Shown piece by piece: positions 17,465-26,031 of a DNA stretch of 64,000 bases. The notes under the pieces are model-generated. The model searched no databases, had not been told where the DNA came from, and saw only the letters and a list, made by a program, of their open reading frames with translations. Position 1 is the stretch's first letter. The number at the start of each line of letters is the position of its first letter. Both the position numbers and the translations under genes were made by a program. Source of the stretch: Flavobacterium pectinovorum (lineage in GTDB: Bacteria > Bacteroidota > Bacteroidia > Flavobacteriales > Flavobacteriaceae); contig NZ_JAFEVZ010000014.1 in NCBI RefSeq assembly GCF_022802975.1, forward strand, positions 1 through 64,000, in the 5' to 3' direction.

Positions 17465-18394
17465 ATGAAATTTCCAAAAGTTCACTCTTTAGAAGAAATT
17501 GCGAATTTGCTTAATTGCGAATTTATTGGTGACAAAGACTTTGATGTTTTAGGCATGAACGAAATTCATGTAGTTGAACCAGGTGATATTGTTTTTGTTG
17601 ACCATCCCAAATATTATGACAAAGCTTTACAGTCAGCTGCTACTATTGTTTTAATTAATAAAAAAGTAGATTGTCCTGAAGGTAAAGCTCTTTTAATTTC
17701 TGATGATCCTTTCAGAGATTTCAATACTTTAACCAAACATTTTAGGCCTTTTCAATTTGCAAATGTTGCTATTGCTCCGTCTGCAAAAATAGGAGAAGGA
17801 ACTGTTATTCAGCCAAATTCTTTTGTTGGAAATCACGTTACTATTGGTAAAAACTGCCTGATACATTCTAATGTTTCAATATACGATCATACAGTAATCG
17901 GAGATAATGTGATTATTCATGCCGGAACTATTTTAGGGGCAGACGCATTTTATTACAAAAAACGTCCGGATGGTTTTGATCAGTTAATTTCCGGTGGAAG
18001 AGTGGTTGTTGAAAACAATGTAGGTATTGGAGCACTTTGCACTATTGACAAAGGTGTAACAGGCGATACAACAATTGGAGAAGGAACAAAACTGGATAAT
18101 CAGGTTCATGTTGGTCATGATACTGTTATCGGGAAAAAATGTTTAATTGCTTCACAGACCGGTATCGCTGGCTGTGTTATTATTGAAGATGAAGTAACGC
18201 TTTGGGGACAAGTTGGAACAACAAGTGGCATCACAATAGGAGCGAAAGCTGTTATTATGGGACAGACAGGTGTTACTAAATCGGTTGAAGGCGGAAAATC
18301 TTATTTTGGTACTCCAATCGAAGAATCAAGAGAAAAGTTGAAACAATTAGCTAATATCAAAAAGATTCCTGAAATTTTAAATAAATTGAAGTAA
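17465..18394 (+). CDS. LpxD-like N-acyltransferase paralogue
   Basis: A second acyltransferase of the LpxD family, 309 residues against 347 for the one at 13407. It has the N-terminal LpxD-type domain (residues 1-95) and hexapeptide repeats; the catalytic-type His is in QVHVGHDTVIGKKCLIASQTGIAG near residue 217. It lacks the long C-terminal helix. The paralogue recurs at this place, between efp and sucD, in flavobacteria as far as I know. It could acylate a different sugar nucleotide or lipid A intermediate. The ATG at 17465 starts 4 bases after the repeat element. Confidence 0.82.
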   Translation: MKFPKVHSLEEIANLLNCEFIGDKDFDVLGMNEIHVVEPGDIVFVDHPKYYDKALQSAATIVLINKKVDCPEGKALLISDDPFRDFNTLTKHFRPFQFANVAIAPSAKIGEGTVIQPNSFVGNHVTIGKNCLIHSNVSIYDHTVIGDNVIIHAGTILGADAFYYKKRPDGFDQLISGGRVVVENNVGIGALCTIDKGVTGDTTIGEGTKLDNQVHVGHDTVIGKKCLIASQTGIAGCVIIEDEVTLWGQVGTTSGITIGAKAVIMGQTGVTKSVEGGKSYFGTPIEESREKLKQLANIKKIPEILNKLK

Positions 18395-18398
18395 TAAT

Positions 18399-18761
18399 AT
18401 GTCTATAAAAGAATTTGTCCAGAAATTTTATAAGTCGGATGCCTTAATTGACAGCGAAATCATGAAGACTTATTTGCATCCTGATGTAAAGTTAGATTGG
18501 CACAGTACTAAAGGATTAATCGAGATGGATTATAATTCGATGTTAGGTATGGCGAATGAGCTAAGCCGTGCGTATGTACGGTCAAAAGTCAGAATGAGTC
18601 ACATTATTGCAGAAGATGATTTAGTTTCAGTACGTTATTCTCATTTCGTAAAAACGATTGAAAACCCAAGAGAAGAGATGTTGTTGGCACATTTTTCTAC
18701 AATTTGGCAGATAAAAGATGATAAATTGTATAGAGGTTATCAAATGAGTCAATTTTCGTGA
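18399..18761 (+). CDS. SnoaL/NTF2-like protein
   Basis: A 120-residue single-domain protein of the NTF2-like alpha+beta barrel type. It starts with a helix (FVQKFYKSDALIDSEIMKTYLHPDVKLDWHS), followed by strands and the SVRYSHFVKTIE segment. Such domains may be small enzymes, binding proteins or subunits. It begins 4 bases after the LpxD-like gene and is probably translated from the same message. No catalytic residues can be assigned, and a link to lipid A is positional only. Confidence 0.7.
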   Translation: MSIKEFVQKFYKSDALIDSEIMKTYLHPDVKLDWHSTKGLIEMDYNSMLGMANELSRAYVRSKVRMSHIIAEDDLVSVRYSHFVKTIENPREEMLLAHFSTIWQIKDDKLYRGYQMSQFS

Positions 18762-18804
18762 TATTTTTTGCCAATAAAAAAGGTAAAAATAAGTTACAAA
18801 ACCT

Positions 18805-18812
18805 TACTTTTG
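18805..18812 (+). promoter_or_regulatory. Putative -7 element for sucD
   Basis: TACTTTTG followed by C matches TAnnTTTG and lies 36 bases before the sucD ATG, so sucD probably has its own transcript. Confidence 0.5.
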
Positions 18813-18847
18813 CATCACAATTTTAAAAACTACATAAAATATATATC

Positions 18848-19720
18848 ATGAGTGTTTTAGTTAATAAAGATTCCAAAATAATTGTTCAAGGATTTACAGG
18901 AAGCGAAGGAACTTTCCATGCTTCTCAAATGATTGAGTACGGTACTAATGTTGTTGGTGGTGTTACTCCTGGAAAAGGGGGAACCAGCCATTTAGATCGT
19001 CCGGTTTTTAACACAGTAAAAGACGCTGTAGATCAGGCTGGAGCTGATACTTCTATCATTTTTGTTCCACCAGCTTTTGCTGCTGATGCAATTATGGAAG
19101 CTGCTGATGCCGGAATTAAAGTAATTATTGCAATTACAGAAGGAATCCCTGTAGCAGACATGATTAAGGCTAATAACTATGTTAAAGAAAGAAATTCAAG
19201 ATTAATCGGACCAAACTGTCCTGGTATCATTACACCGGGTGAGGCTAAAGTTGGTATTATGCCAGGTTTTGTTTTCAAAAAAGGAACAGTTGGTATCGTT
19301 TCTAAATCTGGAACTTTAACTTATGAAGCTGCTGATCAGGTTGTAAAACAAGGTTTGGGAATTACTACTGCTATTGGTATTGGTGGAGATCCAATTATTG
19401 GAACTACAACTAAAGAAGCGGTAGAATTATTAATGAACGATCCTGAAACTGAAATTATCATCATGATTGGTGAAATTGGAGGTCAATTAGAAGCTGATGC
19501 TGCTAAATGGGTTAAAGCAGATGGTAACCGTAAACCAGTTGTTGGTTTTATCGCCGGAGAAACTGCTCCAGCTGGTAGAACAATGGGGCACGCAGGTGCT
19601 ATTGTTGGTGGTTCTGATGATACAGCAGCTGCTAAAAAACAAATTATGAGAGACAACGGAATTCACGTTGTTGATTCACCAGCTGAAATTGGTAAAAAAG
19701 TAAAAGAAGTATTGGGATAA
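18848..19720 (+). CDS. sucD: Succinyl-CoA synthetase, alpha subunit
   Basis: With SucC, interconverts succinyl-CoA and succinate while making ATP or GTP in the TCA cycle. The 290-residue subunit is full length. It shows the CoA-binding domain ([20 protein letters not shown]), and the phosphohistidine loop GHAGAIVGG with His248. The sucC gene is not adjacent, which is common in this group. A terminator follows. Confidence 0.97.
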   Translation: MSVLVNKDSKIIVQGFTGSEGTFHASQMIEYGTNVVGGVTPGKGGTSHLDRPVFNTVKDAVDQAGADTSIIFVPPAFAADAIMEAADAGIKVIIAITEGIPVADMIKANNYVKERNSRLIGPNCPGIITPGEAKVGIMPGFVFKKGTVGIVSKSGTLTYEAADQVVKQGLGITTAIGIGGDPIIGTTTKEAVELLMNDPETEIIIMIGEIGGQLEADAAKWVKADGNRKPVVGFIAGETAPAGRTMGHAGAIVGGSDDTAAAKKQIMRDNGIHVVDSPAEIGKKVKEVLG

Positions 19721-19747
19721 TCTCCAATATTTAAAATAATAAATTCC

Positions 19748-19780
19748 AAAAAAGTCTCAATATTTTGTTGAGACTTTTTT
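19748..19780 (+). terminator. Intrinsic terminator after sucD
   Basis: A 13-bp stem (19748-19760 with 19768-19780) encloses a 7-base loop, and its right arm ends in a run of six T. Confidence 0.88.
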
Positions 19781-19791
19781 ACATTTAAAAG

Positions 19792-19839
19792 TACTGAGGT
19801 ATAAAATAGAAAAAAACTTAGCAGCTTAGTACCTCAGTA
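19792..19839. repeat. Quasi-palindromic element, CTTAG units
   Basis: TACTGAGGTA (19792-19801) pairs with TACCTCAGTA (19830-19839). Between and after them the unit CTTAG is repeated three times. It belongs in style with the other intergenic elements and resembles the AGTTGCTAAGGTT direct repeat at 43203. Confidence 0.6.
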
Positions 19840-19862
19840 TCTTAGAAGCTAAAAGAAGAAAT

Positions 19863-20291
19863 ATGAGTAAAGAATTAAAAAAGTTTAAAGTAAGCAGCAG
19901 TTTTACTTTCACAATTGAAGATAGTTTAGAACAAGTTTGCAATGCTCCGGAAGGGAGTGCCGGAATTTTTATTGTGTATGCAGTTGAGGGTGATGCAAAA
20001 GAATTAATTATGGTAGCTTCTACCGGAACTGTTCAGAATGACGGAACTTTAAAGAGTAAAAATGGCGGTTTGTATGACAAAATCGTAAACGGACACCAAT
20101 TTGCCAAAACAGGAAGAAAATATTCATGGCCTGCACAAATGAAACTGGAAAATATCTCTGAGCTTGAAGTGGTTTGGTATGAAACTTTTAATGCAGAAGC
20201 TAAAGCTATTCCAACTGCGGTTGAAGGACAGGTTTTGCAGAATTTTCTTGACGAAAATGGTAAATTGCCTAGATGGAATGTAGCATTTTAA
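19863..20291 (+). CDS. Conserved protein of unknown function, GIY-YIG-like
   Basis: Not firmly recognised. The 142-residue product has a segment AGIFIVYAVEG, then KELIMVASTGT, that resembles the GIY and YIG strands of GIY-YIG nuclease folds; a conserved-looking GLYDKIVNG and WPAQM follow. The catalytic Arg and Glu of active nucleases cannot be placed with certainty. There is no signal peptide, so it is cytosolic. It is flanked by its own terminator and stands alone between sucD and fabG. Confidence 0.6.
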   Translation: MSKELKKFKVSSSFTFTIEDSLEQVCNAPEGSAGIFIVYAVEGDAKELIMVASTGTVQNDGTLKSKNGGLYDKIVNGHQFAKTGRKYSWPAQMKLENISELEVVWYETFNAEAKAIPTAVEGQVLQNFLDENGKLPRWNVAF

Positions 20292-20312
20292 TTGAGATCT
20301 GAAATATTACTA

Positions 20313-20342
20313 AAAAAAGCTTTACTTCGGTAAGGCTTTTTT
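20313..20342 (+). terminator. Intrinsic terminator with UUCG loop
   Basis: A 13-bp stem (20313-20325 with 20330-20342, one G-U pair) closes with the stable C(UUCG)G tetraloop; the right arm ends in six T. Confidence 0.9.
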
Positions 20343-20376
20343 AGTATTACAAATTTTATAAAACGCCCAAATAATC

Positions 20377-20384
20377 TATATTTG
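20377..20384 (+). promoter_or_regulatory. Putative -7 element for fabG
   Basis: TATATTTG matches TAnnTTTG and lies 31 bases before the fabG ATG. Confidence 0.55.
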
Positions 20385-20415
20385 TACTTCAAAAAATAAA
20401 AACGAATACCTCAAT

Positions 20416-21162
20416 ATGAAATTACTAGAAGGAAAAGTAGCCATCATTACGGGCGCAAGCCGTGGAATTGGTAAAGGAATTGCAGAAGTTTTTGCTAAAC
20501 ACGGTGCCAATGTGGCCTTTACATACAGTTCATCTGTTGAATCAGCTCAGGCTTTGGAAGCAGAATTAAACGGTTTAGGAGTAAAAGTAAAAGGATACCA
20601 GTCGAATGCAGCAGATTTTAATGAAGCGCAGACTTTTGTGGATGCTGTTTTAGCAGATTTTGGAACAGTTGATATTTTGATTAACAATGCCGGTATTACA
20701 AAAGATAACCTGTTGATGCGTATGTCTGAAGCTGATTTTGATCAGGTTATAGACGTGAATCTGAAATCGGTTTTTAATATGACAAAGGCGATTCAGAAGA
20801 CTTTTTTAAAACAACGTTCAGGCTCTATTGTTAATATTAGTTCTGTAGTTGGGGTTTCCGGAAATGCTGGACAAACAAACTATGCAGCTTCAAAAGCGGG
20901 TGCAATTGGTTTTACAAAATCGGTAGCTTTAGAGTTAGGTTCTCGTAATATTCGCTGCAACGCAATCGCTCCGGGATTCATTGAAACAGAAATGACGGCA
21001 AAATTACCTGAAGATGTAGTAAAAGGATGGAGAGACGGAATTCCGTTAAAACGTGGCGGAACTACTGAAGATGTTGCCAATGCATGTCTTTACCTGGCTT
21101 CAGATTTGAGCGCTTATGTTACCGGACAGGTACTTAATGTTTGCGGAGGAATGCTTACTTAA
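20416..21162 (+). CDS. fabG: 3-oxoacyl-ACP reductase
   Basis: Reduces 3-oxoacyl-ACP to 3-hydroxyacyl-ACP with NADPH in each round of fatty acid elongation. The 248-residue short-chain dehydrogenase has the cofactor motif TGASRGIGKGIAE, the NNAG motif, and the catalytic Ser143, Tyr156 and Lys160 (YAASK). The C-terminal VTGQVLNVCGGM is the FabG signature. It is not in a fab cluster here. Confidence 0.93.
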   Translation: MKLLEGKVAIITGASRGIGKGIAEVFAKHGANVAFTYSSSVESAQALEAELNGLGVKVKGYQSNAADFNEAQTFVDAVLADFGTVDILINNAGITKDNLLMRMSEADFDQVIDVNLKSVFNMTKAIQKTFLKQRSGSIVNISSVVGVSGNAGQTNYAASKAGAIGFTKSVALELGSRNIRCNAIAPGFIETEMTAKLPEDVVKGWRDGIPLKRGGTTEDVANACLYLASDLSAYVTGQVLNVCGGMLT

Positions 21163-21205
21163 TAAGTTGATTGTTGATGGTTTGTTGTTATTGTTCAGAA
21201 CCAAA

Positions 21206-21232
21206 AACTATAAACTAACAACTATAAACTAA
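21206..21232. repeat. Direct repeat of AACTATAAACTAA
   Basis: Two copies of a 13-mer lie at 21206-21218 and 21220-21232 in the fabG-VWA gap, with related inverted sequence (AGTTGATTGTTGATGG) on the left side of the gap. This is another degenerate intergenic quasi-palindrome. Confidence 0.5.
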
Positions 21233-21240
21233 ATAAATAT

Positions 21241-23268
21241 ATGACTACAAACACAATTCTATTATTACTGCTTTCTTTAGTAATAGCTGGTGGATTGTCG
21301 TATTTTCAATATCTTTATAAAGCCAAAAACCATTCGAATGTGAATGTGTTTTTGGCTTTTTTGCGTTTTTTGGCCATCTTCGGATTATTGGTTTTACTGA
21401 TTAATCCTGTTATGACTAAGAATTCGTTGGAAATTACTAAAACGCCTTTGGCAATTGCGGTTGATAATTCGAGTTCTATAACGGCTTTAAAATCTGATAA
21501 AAAAGCGATTGAATTATATAAAGCTTTGGTTTCGAATGCAGCTATCCAGGAGAAATTCGAAATCCAGTCCTATCAGTTTGATGCCGATTTTAAGCCTTCG
21601 GACAAATTTGATTTCAAAGGAAAACAGACCAATCTTGATGAAGTCGCAAAGAATTTAAAAAGTATCAACAAAAACCTGATCTTTCCAACGGTTATCATTA
21701 CAGATGGAAATCAGACTACAGGAAACGATTATGTATATCGTTTTGATCCTGTTAATAAAGTTTATCCTTTGGTTGTGGGAGATACAACCACTTTTTTTGA
21801 TTTAAAAATCAATCACTTAAACGTCAATAAATACGCTTTTCATAAAAATAAATTTCCGGTTGAAGTGTTTCTGCAATATGCCGGTACAAAAGCTGTAAAT
21901 GCCAATTTTACAATCTCACAGGGAAATTCAGTAGTAGCCAGAGAGAAAGTTTCTTTTTCTCCTTCGAAAAAAACAGCTTCTCTAAACATATTGTTGCCAG
22001 CTGATAAAGTTGGACTGCAAATTTTCAGGGCTAATATTTCTTCTAATGTAAAAGAGAAAAACAGCTACAATAATATCAAGAACTTTGCAGTTCAAATAAT
22101 CGATCAAAAATCAACGATTGCAATTGTTTCCACCATGAATCATCCGGATATCGGAGCTTTGAAACGTTCCATTGAAACGAACGCACAACGCAAAGTGATT
22201 CTGGCAAAACCAAATGAACTCGATAAATTAAACGATGTCTCGGTTTTGGTTTTGTATCAGCCAAATGGGGCTTTTAAACCTATTTTTGATAATAATAAAT
22301 TAGCCGGAACGAATAGTTTTATCATTACAGGAAACAACACCGACTTTAATTTTCTCAACCAAAAACAAAATAATCTGGTTTTTAAAATGAGCGGTCAAAG
22401 AGAAGATTTTTTAACCGAATTTCAGTCTCAGTTTAATTTGTTTGCGATAGAAAATATTGGTTTTGAAAACTTTCCGCCATTGCAAAATCTATTTGGAAGT
22501 ATAACGACCAGCGGAAATGTATCGGTTTTGCTTTCGTCTAAAATCAGAAACGTTTCTACCAATGCGCCTTTATTGGCTTTCGCTGAAAATCAAAACAAAC
22601 GTACCGCTTTTCTGTTAGGAGAAAATAGCTGGAAATGGCGTCTGCAAAGTCATATCGACAATCAGTCGTTTGAAAAATATGATGTTTTTATAGATAAGAT
22701 CATTCAGTATTTGGCAACATCAACTTCAAAAAAATCGTTGGTAGTAGAACACGAAAGTTTTTATAATTCGGGAGAAGCCATTGTAATCAATGCACAATAC
22801 TTCAATAAAAATTATGAGTTTGACGAAAAAGCAAGATTAACTATCACGGTTACTAATACCGAAACGAAGCAAAGTAAAAACTATGATTTGCTAAAAGGAA
22901 ACAATTCCTTCTCAGCTAATCTGGACGGATTAACAGCCGGAAAATACAATTTTACGGTAAAAGAATTAAATTCAAATACGTCTTATTCCAGCCATTTTGA
23001 GATTTTGGATTTTGATATTGAAAAGCAATTTGTAAACCCTGATGTTCAAAAACTCAAACAACTAGCGTTACAAACCAATGGAAAAGCCTTTTTCGAAAAC
23101 CAGGCAGATGATTTGATTCAGACGCTTTTAGAAAACAAAGAGTACAAATCGATAGGGAAGAATATTTCAACTAAAACTCCTTTAATTGACTGGGTTTGGT
23201 TATTGGTTTTAATTGCTTTTTTATTGACTACGGAATGGTTTGTCAGGAAGTATAATGGGATGCTTTAA
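21241..23268 (+). CDS. VWA-like membrane protein of unknown function
   Basis: A 675-residue membrane protein. Two hydrophobic segments lie at about 5-26 and 35-56, then comes a large extracytoplasmic region, and one more membrane segment (DWVWLLVLIAFLLTTEWFV) lies at the C terminus. Residues 70-200 resemble a von Willebrand A domain: AIAVDNSSSI contains the MIDAS motif D-x-S-x-S (75-79), and VIITDGNQTTG looks like a second metal-binding Asp loop. The domain plan recalls the Bat aerotolerance membrane proteins, but no Bat neighbours are present. Role unknown. Confidence 0.72.
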   Translation: MTTNTILLLLLSLVIAGGLSYFQYLYKAKNHSNVNVFLAFLRFLAIFGLLVLLINPVMTKNSLEITKTPLAIAVDNSSSITALKSDKKAIELYKALVSNAAIQEKFEIQSYQFDADFKPSDKFDFKGKQTNLDEVAKNLKSINKNLIFPTVIITDGNQTTGNDYVYRFDPVNKVYPLVVGDTTTFFDLKINHLNVNKYAFHKNKFPVEVFLQYAGTKAVNANFTISQGNSVVAREKVSFSPSKKTASLNILLPADKVGLQIFRANISSNVKEKNSYNNIKNFAVQIIDQKSTIAIVSTMNHPDIGALKRSIETNAQRKVILAKPNELDKLNDVSVLVLYQPNGAFKPIFDNNKLAGTNSFIITGNNTDFNFLNQKQNNLVFKMSGQREDFLTEFQSQFNLFAIENIGFENFPPLQNLFGSITTSGNVSVLLSSKIRNVSTNAPLLAFAENQNKRTAFLLGENSWKWRLQSHIDNQSFEKYDVFIDKIIQYLATSTSKKSLVVEHESFYNSGEAIVINAQYFNKNYEFDEKARLTITVTNTETKQSKNYDLLKGNNSFSANLDGLTAGKYNFTVKELNSNTSYSSHFEILDFDIEKQFVNPDVQKLKQLALQTNGKAFFENQADDLIQTLLENKEYKSIGKNISTKTPLIDWVWLLVLIAFLLTTEWFVRKYNGML

Positions 23269-23296
23269 GTAGATTTAAATTAAAATTTTGTTCAAA

Positions 23297-23854
23297 ATGA
23301 AAAGGGAATTAGTTTTAATTATTTTGTTTTTTGTAGTTAATGTTGCTTTTGGACAGACGATTGAGAGTAAACAAAATGATTCTTTAAAACAAAAAAATGT
23401 AAATTTATTTAGAGAAATATACTGGAATAATTTGCCTAAAGCAAAAGGTTGGATTAATGATTATGAAAGAGTTTTTTCTGAAGCTGAAGAAAGAAAATTG
23501 GATAGTGTTGTTAGCAGGTTTGAAAGAGAAACTTCTGTAGAAATTGTAATTGTAACAATTGATACTATTAAAATCGCAAAAGAAACATTCGATAATCTGT
23601 CTCTTCATATTGCAAAAAAATGGGCGATTGGAAAGAAAGGCAAAGACAATGGGATTTTAATTGCACTTTCAAAAGGATATAAAAGAATTAGAATTCAGAA
23701 TGGTAATGGAATAACAAAAATAATTTCTGATGAGCAAACAAAGGAGATAATTGAACAGGATTTTATACCTGAATTCAAAAAAGGAAATTATTATAAAGGT
23801 GTTTTAGACGGAATTAATAAGCTTATTGAAGTTTTAAAGTTAAAGATTCAATGA
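23297..23854 (+). CDS. TPM-domain protein, exported
   Basis: The 185-residue product starts with a signal peptide (MKRELVLIILFFVVNVAFGQ), followed by a TPM domain from about residue 50: INDYERVFSEAEERKLDSVV, then ETSVEIVIVTID, WAIGKKGKDNGILIALSKG, and a C-terminal ISDEQTKEIIEQDFIPEFKKGNYYKGV. TPM domains (YgcG, Psb32 families) act in the cell envelope; some were reported as phosphatases. The ATG at 23297 is chosen over a TTG three codons upstream because the signal peptide starts there. It lies 28 bases after the VWA-like gene and may act with it. Confidence 0.8.
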   Translation: MKRELVLIILFFVVNVAFGQTIESKQNDSLKQKNVNLFREIYWNNLPKAKGWINDYERVFSEAEERKLDSVVSRFERETSVEIVIVTIDTIKIAKETFDNLSLHIAKKWAIGKKGKDNGILIALSKGYKRIRIQNGNGITKIISDEQTKEIIEQDFIPEFKKGNYYKGVLDGINKLIEVLKLKIQ

Positions 23855-23916
23855 ATTCAATGAATTTAATTAGTGATAATTTGTGAAATTTGTGTTTCAC
23901 TTTCAATAATAATATA

Positions 23917-24813
23917 ATGGACTTCAGGCTAAAAGTTTTCTACACCGTTGCACTCCGTCTTAATTTTACTAAAGCGGCAACAGAATTGTATATTACCCAG
24001 CCGGCTGTTTCAAAACACATTCAAGAGCTCGAAGAAACGTATAAAACGAAACTTTTTGAACGTAACGGTTCTAAAATTGCTTTGACATCTGCCGGAAAAA
24101 TCCTTTTAGAGCATACCAAAAGCATCTTCGAAATTTATCGTGAAATTGACTTTGAGATGAGTTCGTTTCGTAACGAACGCCAGGGATTGCTACGATTAGG
24201 TTCAAGTACTACTATTTCACAATATATTATTTCGCCCGTCCTGGCACGATTCCACCAAAAGCAGCAGGATATAAAAGTCAATTTACTCAACGGAAATACA
24301 GAACAGATCGAGAATGCCTTAATCAACAAGGAAATCGAAATCGGAATTGTAGAAGGTCAGTCTAAAAACCAGTCCATTAAATATATTCCGTTTATAAAAG
24401 ACGAATTGGTTTTGGTCTGCAATACTCAAAATCCTTTGGTAAAACAAAATGAAATTTCGCTTGAAGATTTAAAAACCATGAAATTCATTACCCGTGAGCG
24501 TGGTTCAGGAACACTTGAGGTTATAGAATACGCTTTAAAACAAGTTGGGGTAAAATTATCCGATCTGCAAATCGAAATGCAGTTAGGGAATACAGAAAGC
24601 ATCAAATCGTATCTGCTCAATTCAGATTGTTTTGCTTTTATGTCAATACACGCAGTAGGCAAGGAGCTTAAAAATAACGAACTGATAGTTTTGGATGTAG
24701 AAAATTTAACAATCGAAAGATACTTTTACATCATTACATTACTCGGGAAATCAGATGCTCTATCTGAACTGTTTATTCAAAATATCGCATCTTACTATAA
24801 CCTGAAGTTATAG
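23917..24813 (+). CDS. LysR-type transcriptional regulator (YeiE-like)
   Basis: A 298-residue LysR-family regulator. The winged helix-turn-helix is at residues 1-65 (FYTVALRLNFTKAATELYITQPAVSKHIQELE), with the effector-binding periplasmic-binding-protein-like domain after it. It lies 75 bases upstream of a yeiH-family transporter gene in the same direction. The YeiE-YeiH pairing is known in enterobacteria, and CysB/Cbl-like LysR proteins control sulfur genes. I infer that it controls the next gene. The ATG at 23917 gives the standard N terminus; a TTG upstream only adds nine odd residues. Confidence 0.88.
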   Translation: MDFRLKVFYTVALRLNFTKAATELYITQPAVSKHIQELEETYKTKLFERNGSKIALTSAGKILLEHTKSIFEIYREIDFEMSSFRNERQGLLRLGSSTTISQYIISPVLARFHQKQQDIKVNLLNGNTEQIENALINKEIEIGIVEGQSKNQSIKYIPFIKDELVLVCNTQNPLVKQNEISLEDLKTMKFITRERGSGTLEVIEYALKQVGVKLSDLQIEMQLGNTESIKSYLLNSDCFAFMSIHAVGKELKNNELIVLDVENLTIERYFYIITLLGKSDALSELFIQNIASYYNLKL

Positions 24814-24855
24814 TCGATTGTATTTTACGATTGGCAGATTCTATATAAACAGCCG

Positions 24856-24885
24856 ACCTTTGTAAGGTAAAATATCAATTACCTT
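24856..24885. promoter_or_regulatory. Alternating inverted repeats before yeiH homologue
   Basis: ACCTT (24856-24860) and AAGGT (24864-24868) form one dyad, and AAGGTAA (24864-24870) with TTACCTT (24879-24885) forms another, so the middle segment can pair either way. The site lies just before the start codon at 24889. It could be the operator of the neighbouring LysR protein or an RNA switch; position is the only support. Confidence 0.4.
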
Positions 24886-24888
24886 ATT

Positions 24889-25854
24889 TTGAAAACAAAA
24901 CAGCATACCGTATCCCATTTAGTAGAAGTTAATCTTTTTCTTCAACAGCTTATTTTTGGAGCAGTAATCATTTTGTGTCTGTTTTCAATAATTTCTCCAC
25001 CAATTGCTTTGCTGTTGGGTGTTCTGATTGTAAATGTTTTTGGGAATCCGTTTTTAGCATTCAATCACAAAGCCATCACGTTTTTATTACAGTTTTCTGT
25101 AGTAGGTTTGGGTTTCGGAATGAATGCTTCATCAGCGATTTCAGCAGGTAAAGAAGGTTTTTTGCTGACTGTCCTGTCAATTTTCAGTACGTTAATTTTT
25201 GGAACACTTTTAGGGAAATGGCTTAAAACGGAGAAAAAAACATCGCATTTAATTTCGTGTGGAACTGCAATCTGTGGCGGAAGTGCCATTGCCGCTATTT
25301 CACCGACAATTAAATCAAACGAAAATCAGACATCAATTGCTTTGGGGGTGATTTTTATTCTGAATTCAGTTGCCTTATTTGTGTTTCCTTTTATTGGGCA
25401 TCAGCTTGATTTATCTCAAAAAGATTTTGGTTTATGGTGTGCCATTGCCATTCATGACACCAGTTCTGTAGTAGGTGCGGCAAATAAATATGGTGCCGAA
25501 GCCTTGCAGATTGCCACAACTGTAAAACTGGCCAGAGCCTTATGGATTATTCCGATTTCGATTCTAACAGCGATAATTTTTAAAAATAAAAACTCAAAAA
25601 TTAAGGTTCCGTATTTTATAGGATTGTTTGTTTTGGCAATGCTATTAAATTCTTACGTGCCTCAAATAGCTGTTTTCACCCCAAATATTGTTGGAATTGC
25701 CAAAATCGGTTTAACAATAACGTTGTTTTTGATCGGAGCAACTCTAAATAGTAATGCTTTAAAATCGGTAGGAGTAAAACCTTTATTGCAGGGCGTGTTT
25801 CTTTGGGTGTTTATTGCAGGTTTAGGTTTATTGTCGATTCTTTATTTGAAATAA
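24889..25854 (+). CDS. YeiH family membrane protein (putative sulfate exporter)
   Basis: A 321-residue inner-membrane protein of the YeiH/UPF0324 family with about ten hydrophobic segments. Family signatures include the GLGFGMNASSAISAG segment and CGTAICGGSAIAAISPTIKS, followed by AIHDTSSVVGAANKYGAEAL. Family members are labelled putative sulfate exporters, but transport is not firmly shown. The start is a TTG: an in-frame stop lies seven codons upstream and the next in-frame ATG (residue 79) would remove conserved segments. It follows a LysR gene. Confidence 0.86.
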   Translation: MKTKQHTVSHLVEVNLFLQQLIFGAVIILCLFSIISPPIALLLGVLIVNVFGNPFLAFNHKAITFLLQFSVVGLGFGMNASSAISAGKEGFLLTVLSIFSTLIFGTLLGKWLKTEKKTSHLISCGTAICGGSAIAAISPTIKSNENQTSIALGVIFILNSVALFVFPFIGHQLDLSQKDFGLWCAIAIHDTSSVVGAANKYGAEALQIATTVKLARALWIIPISILTAIIFKNKNSKIKVPYFIGLFVLAMLLNSYVPQIAVFTPNIVGIAKIGLTITLFLIGATLNSNALKSVGVKPLLQGVFLWVFIAGLGLLSILYLK

Positions 25855-25980
25855 TTAAATTAAGCGTTTACCAGTCATGTGGTAATTGGAATTTACAAAG
25901 AAACTTTTAATTGAACTTATATTACTTATATGGTTTAAAAATTCACAAAAGTTAAATTAACACAATATTAATTAGTATTC

Positions 25981-26011
25981 TTTTGAGTTATCCTTAAATG
26001 AAATAAATTTG
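25981..26011 (+). promoter_or_regulatory. Bacteroidota-type promoter for the S1/P1-type nuclease gene
   Basis: TTTG (25982-25985), an 18-base spacer and TAAATTTG (26004-26011) give a full -33/-7 match; transcription would begin near 26018, some 14 bases before the ATG. Confidence 0.7.
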
Positions 26012-26031
26012 CAGTTCAAATAAAACTTCAA

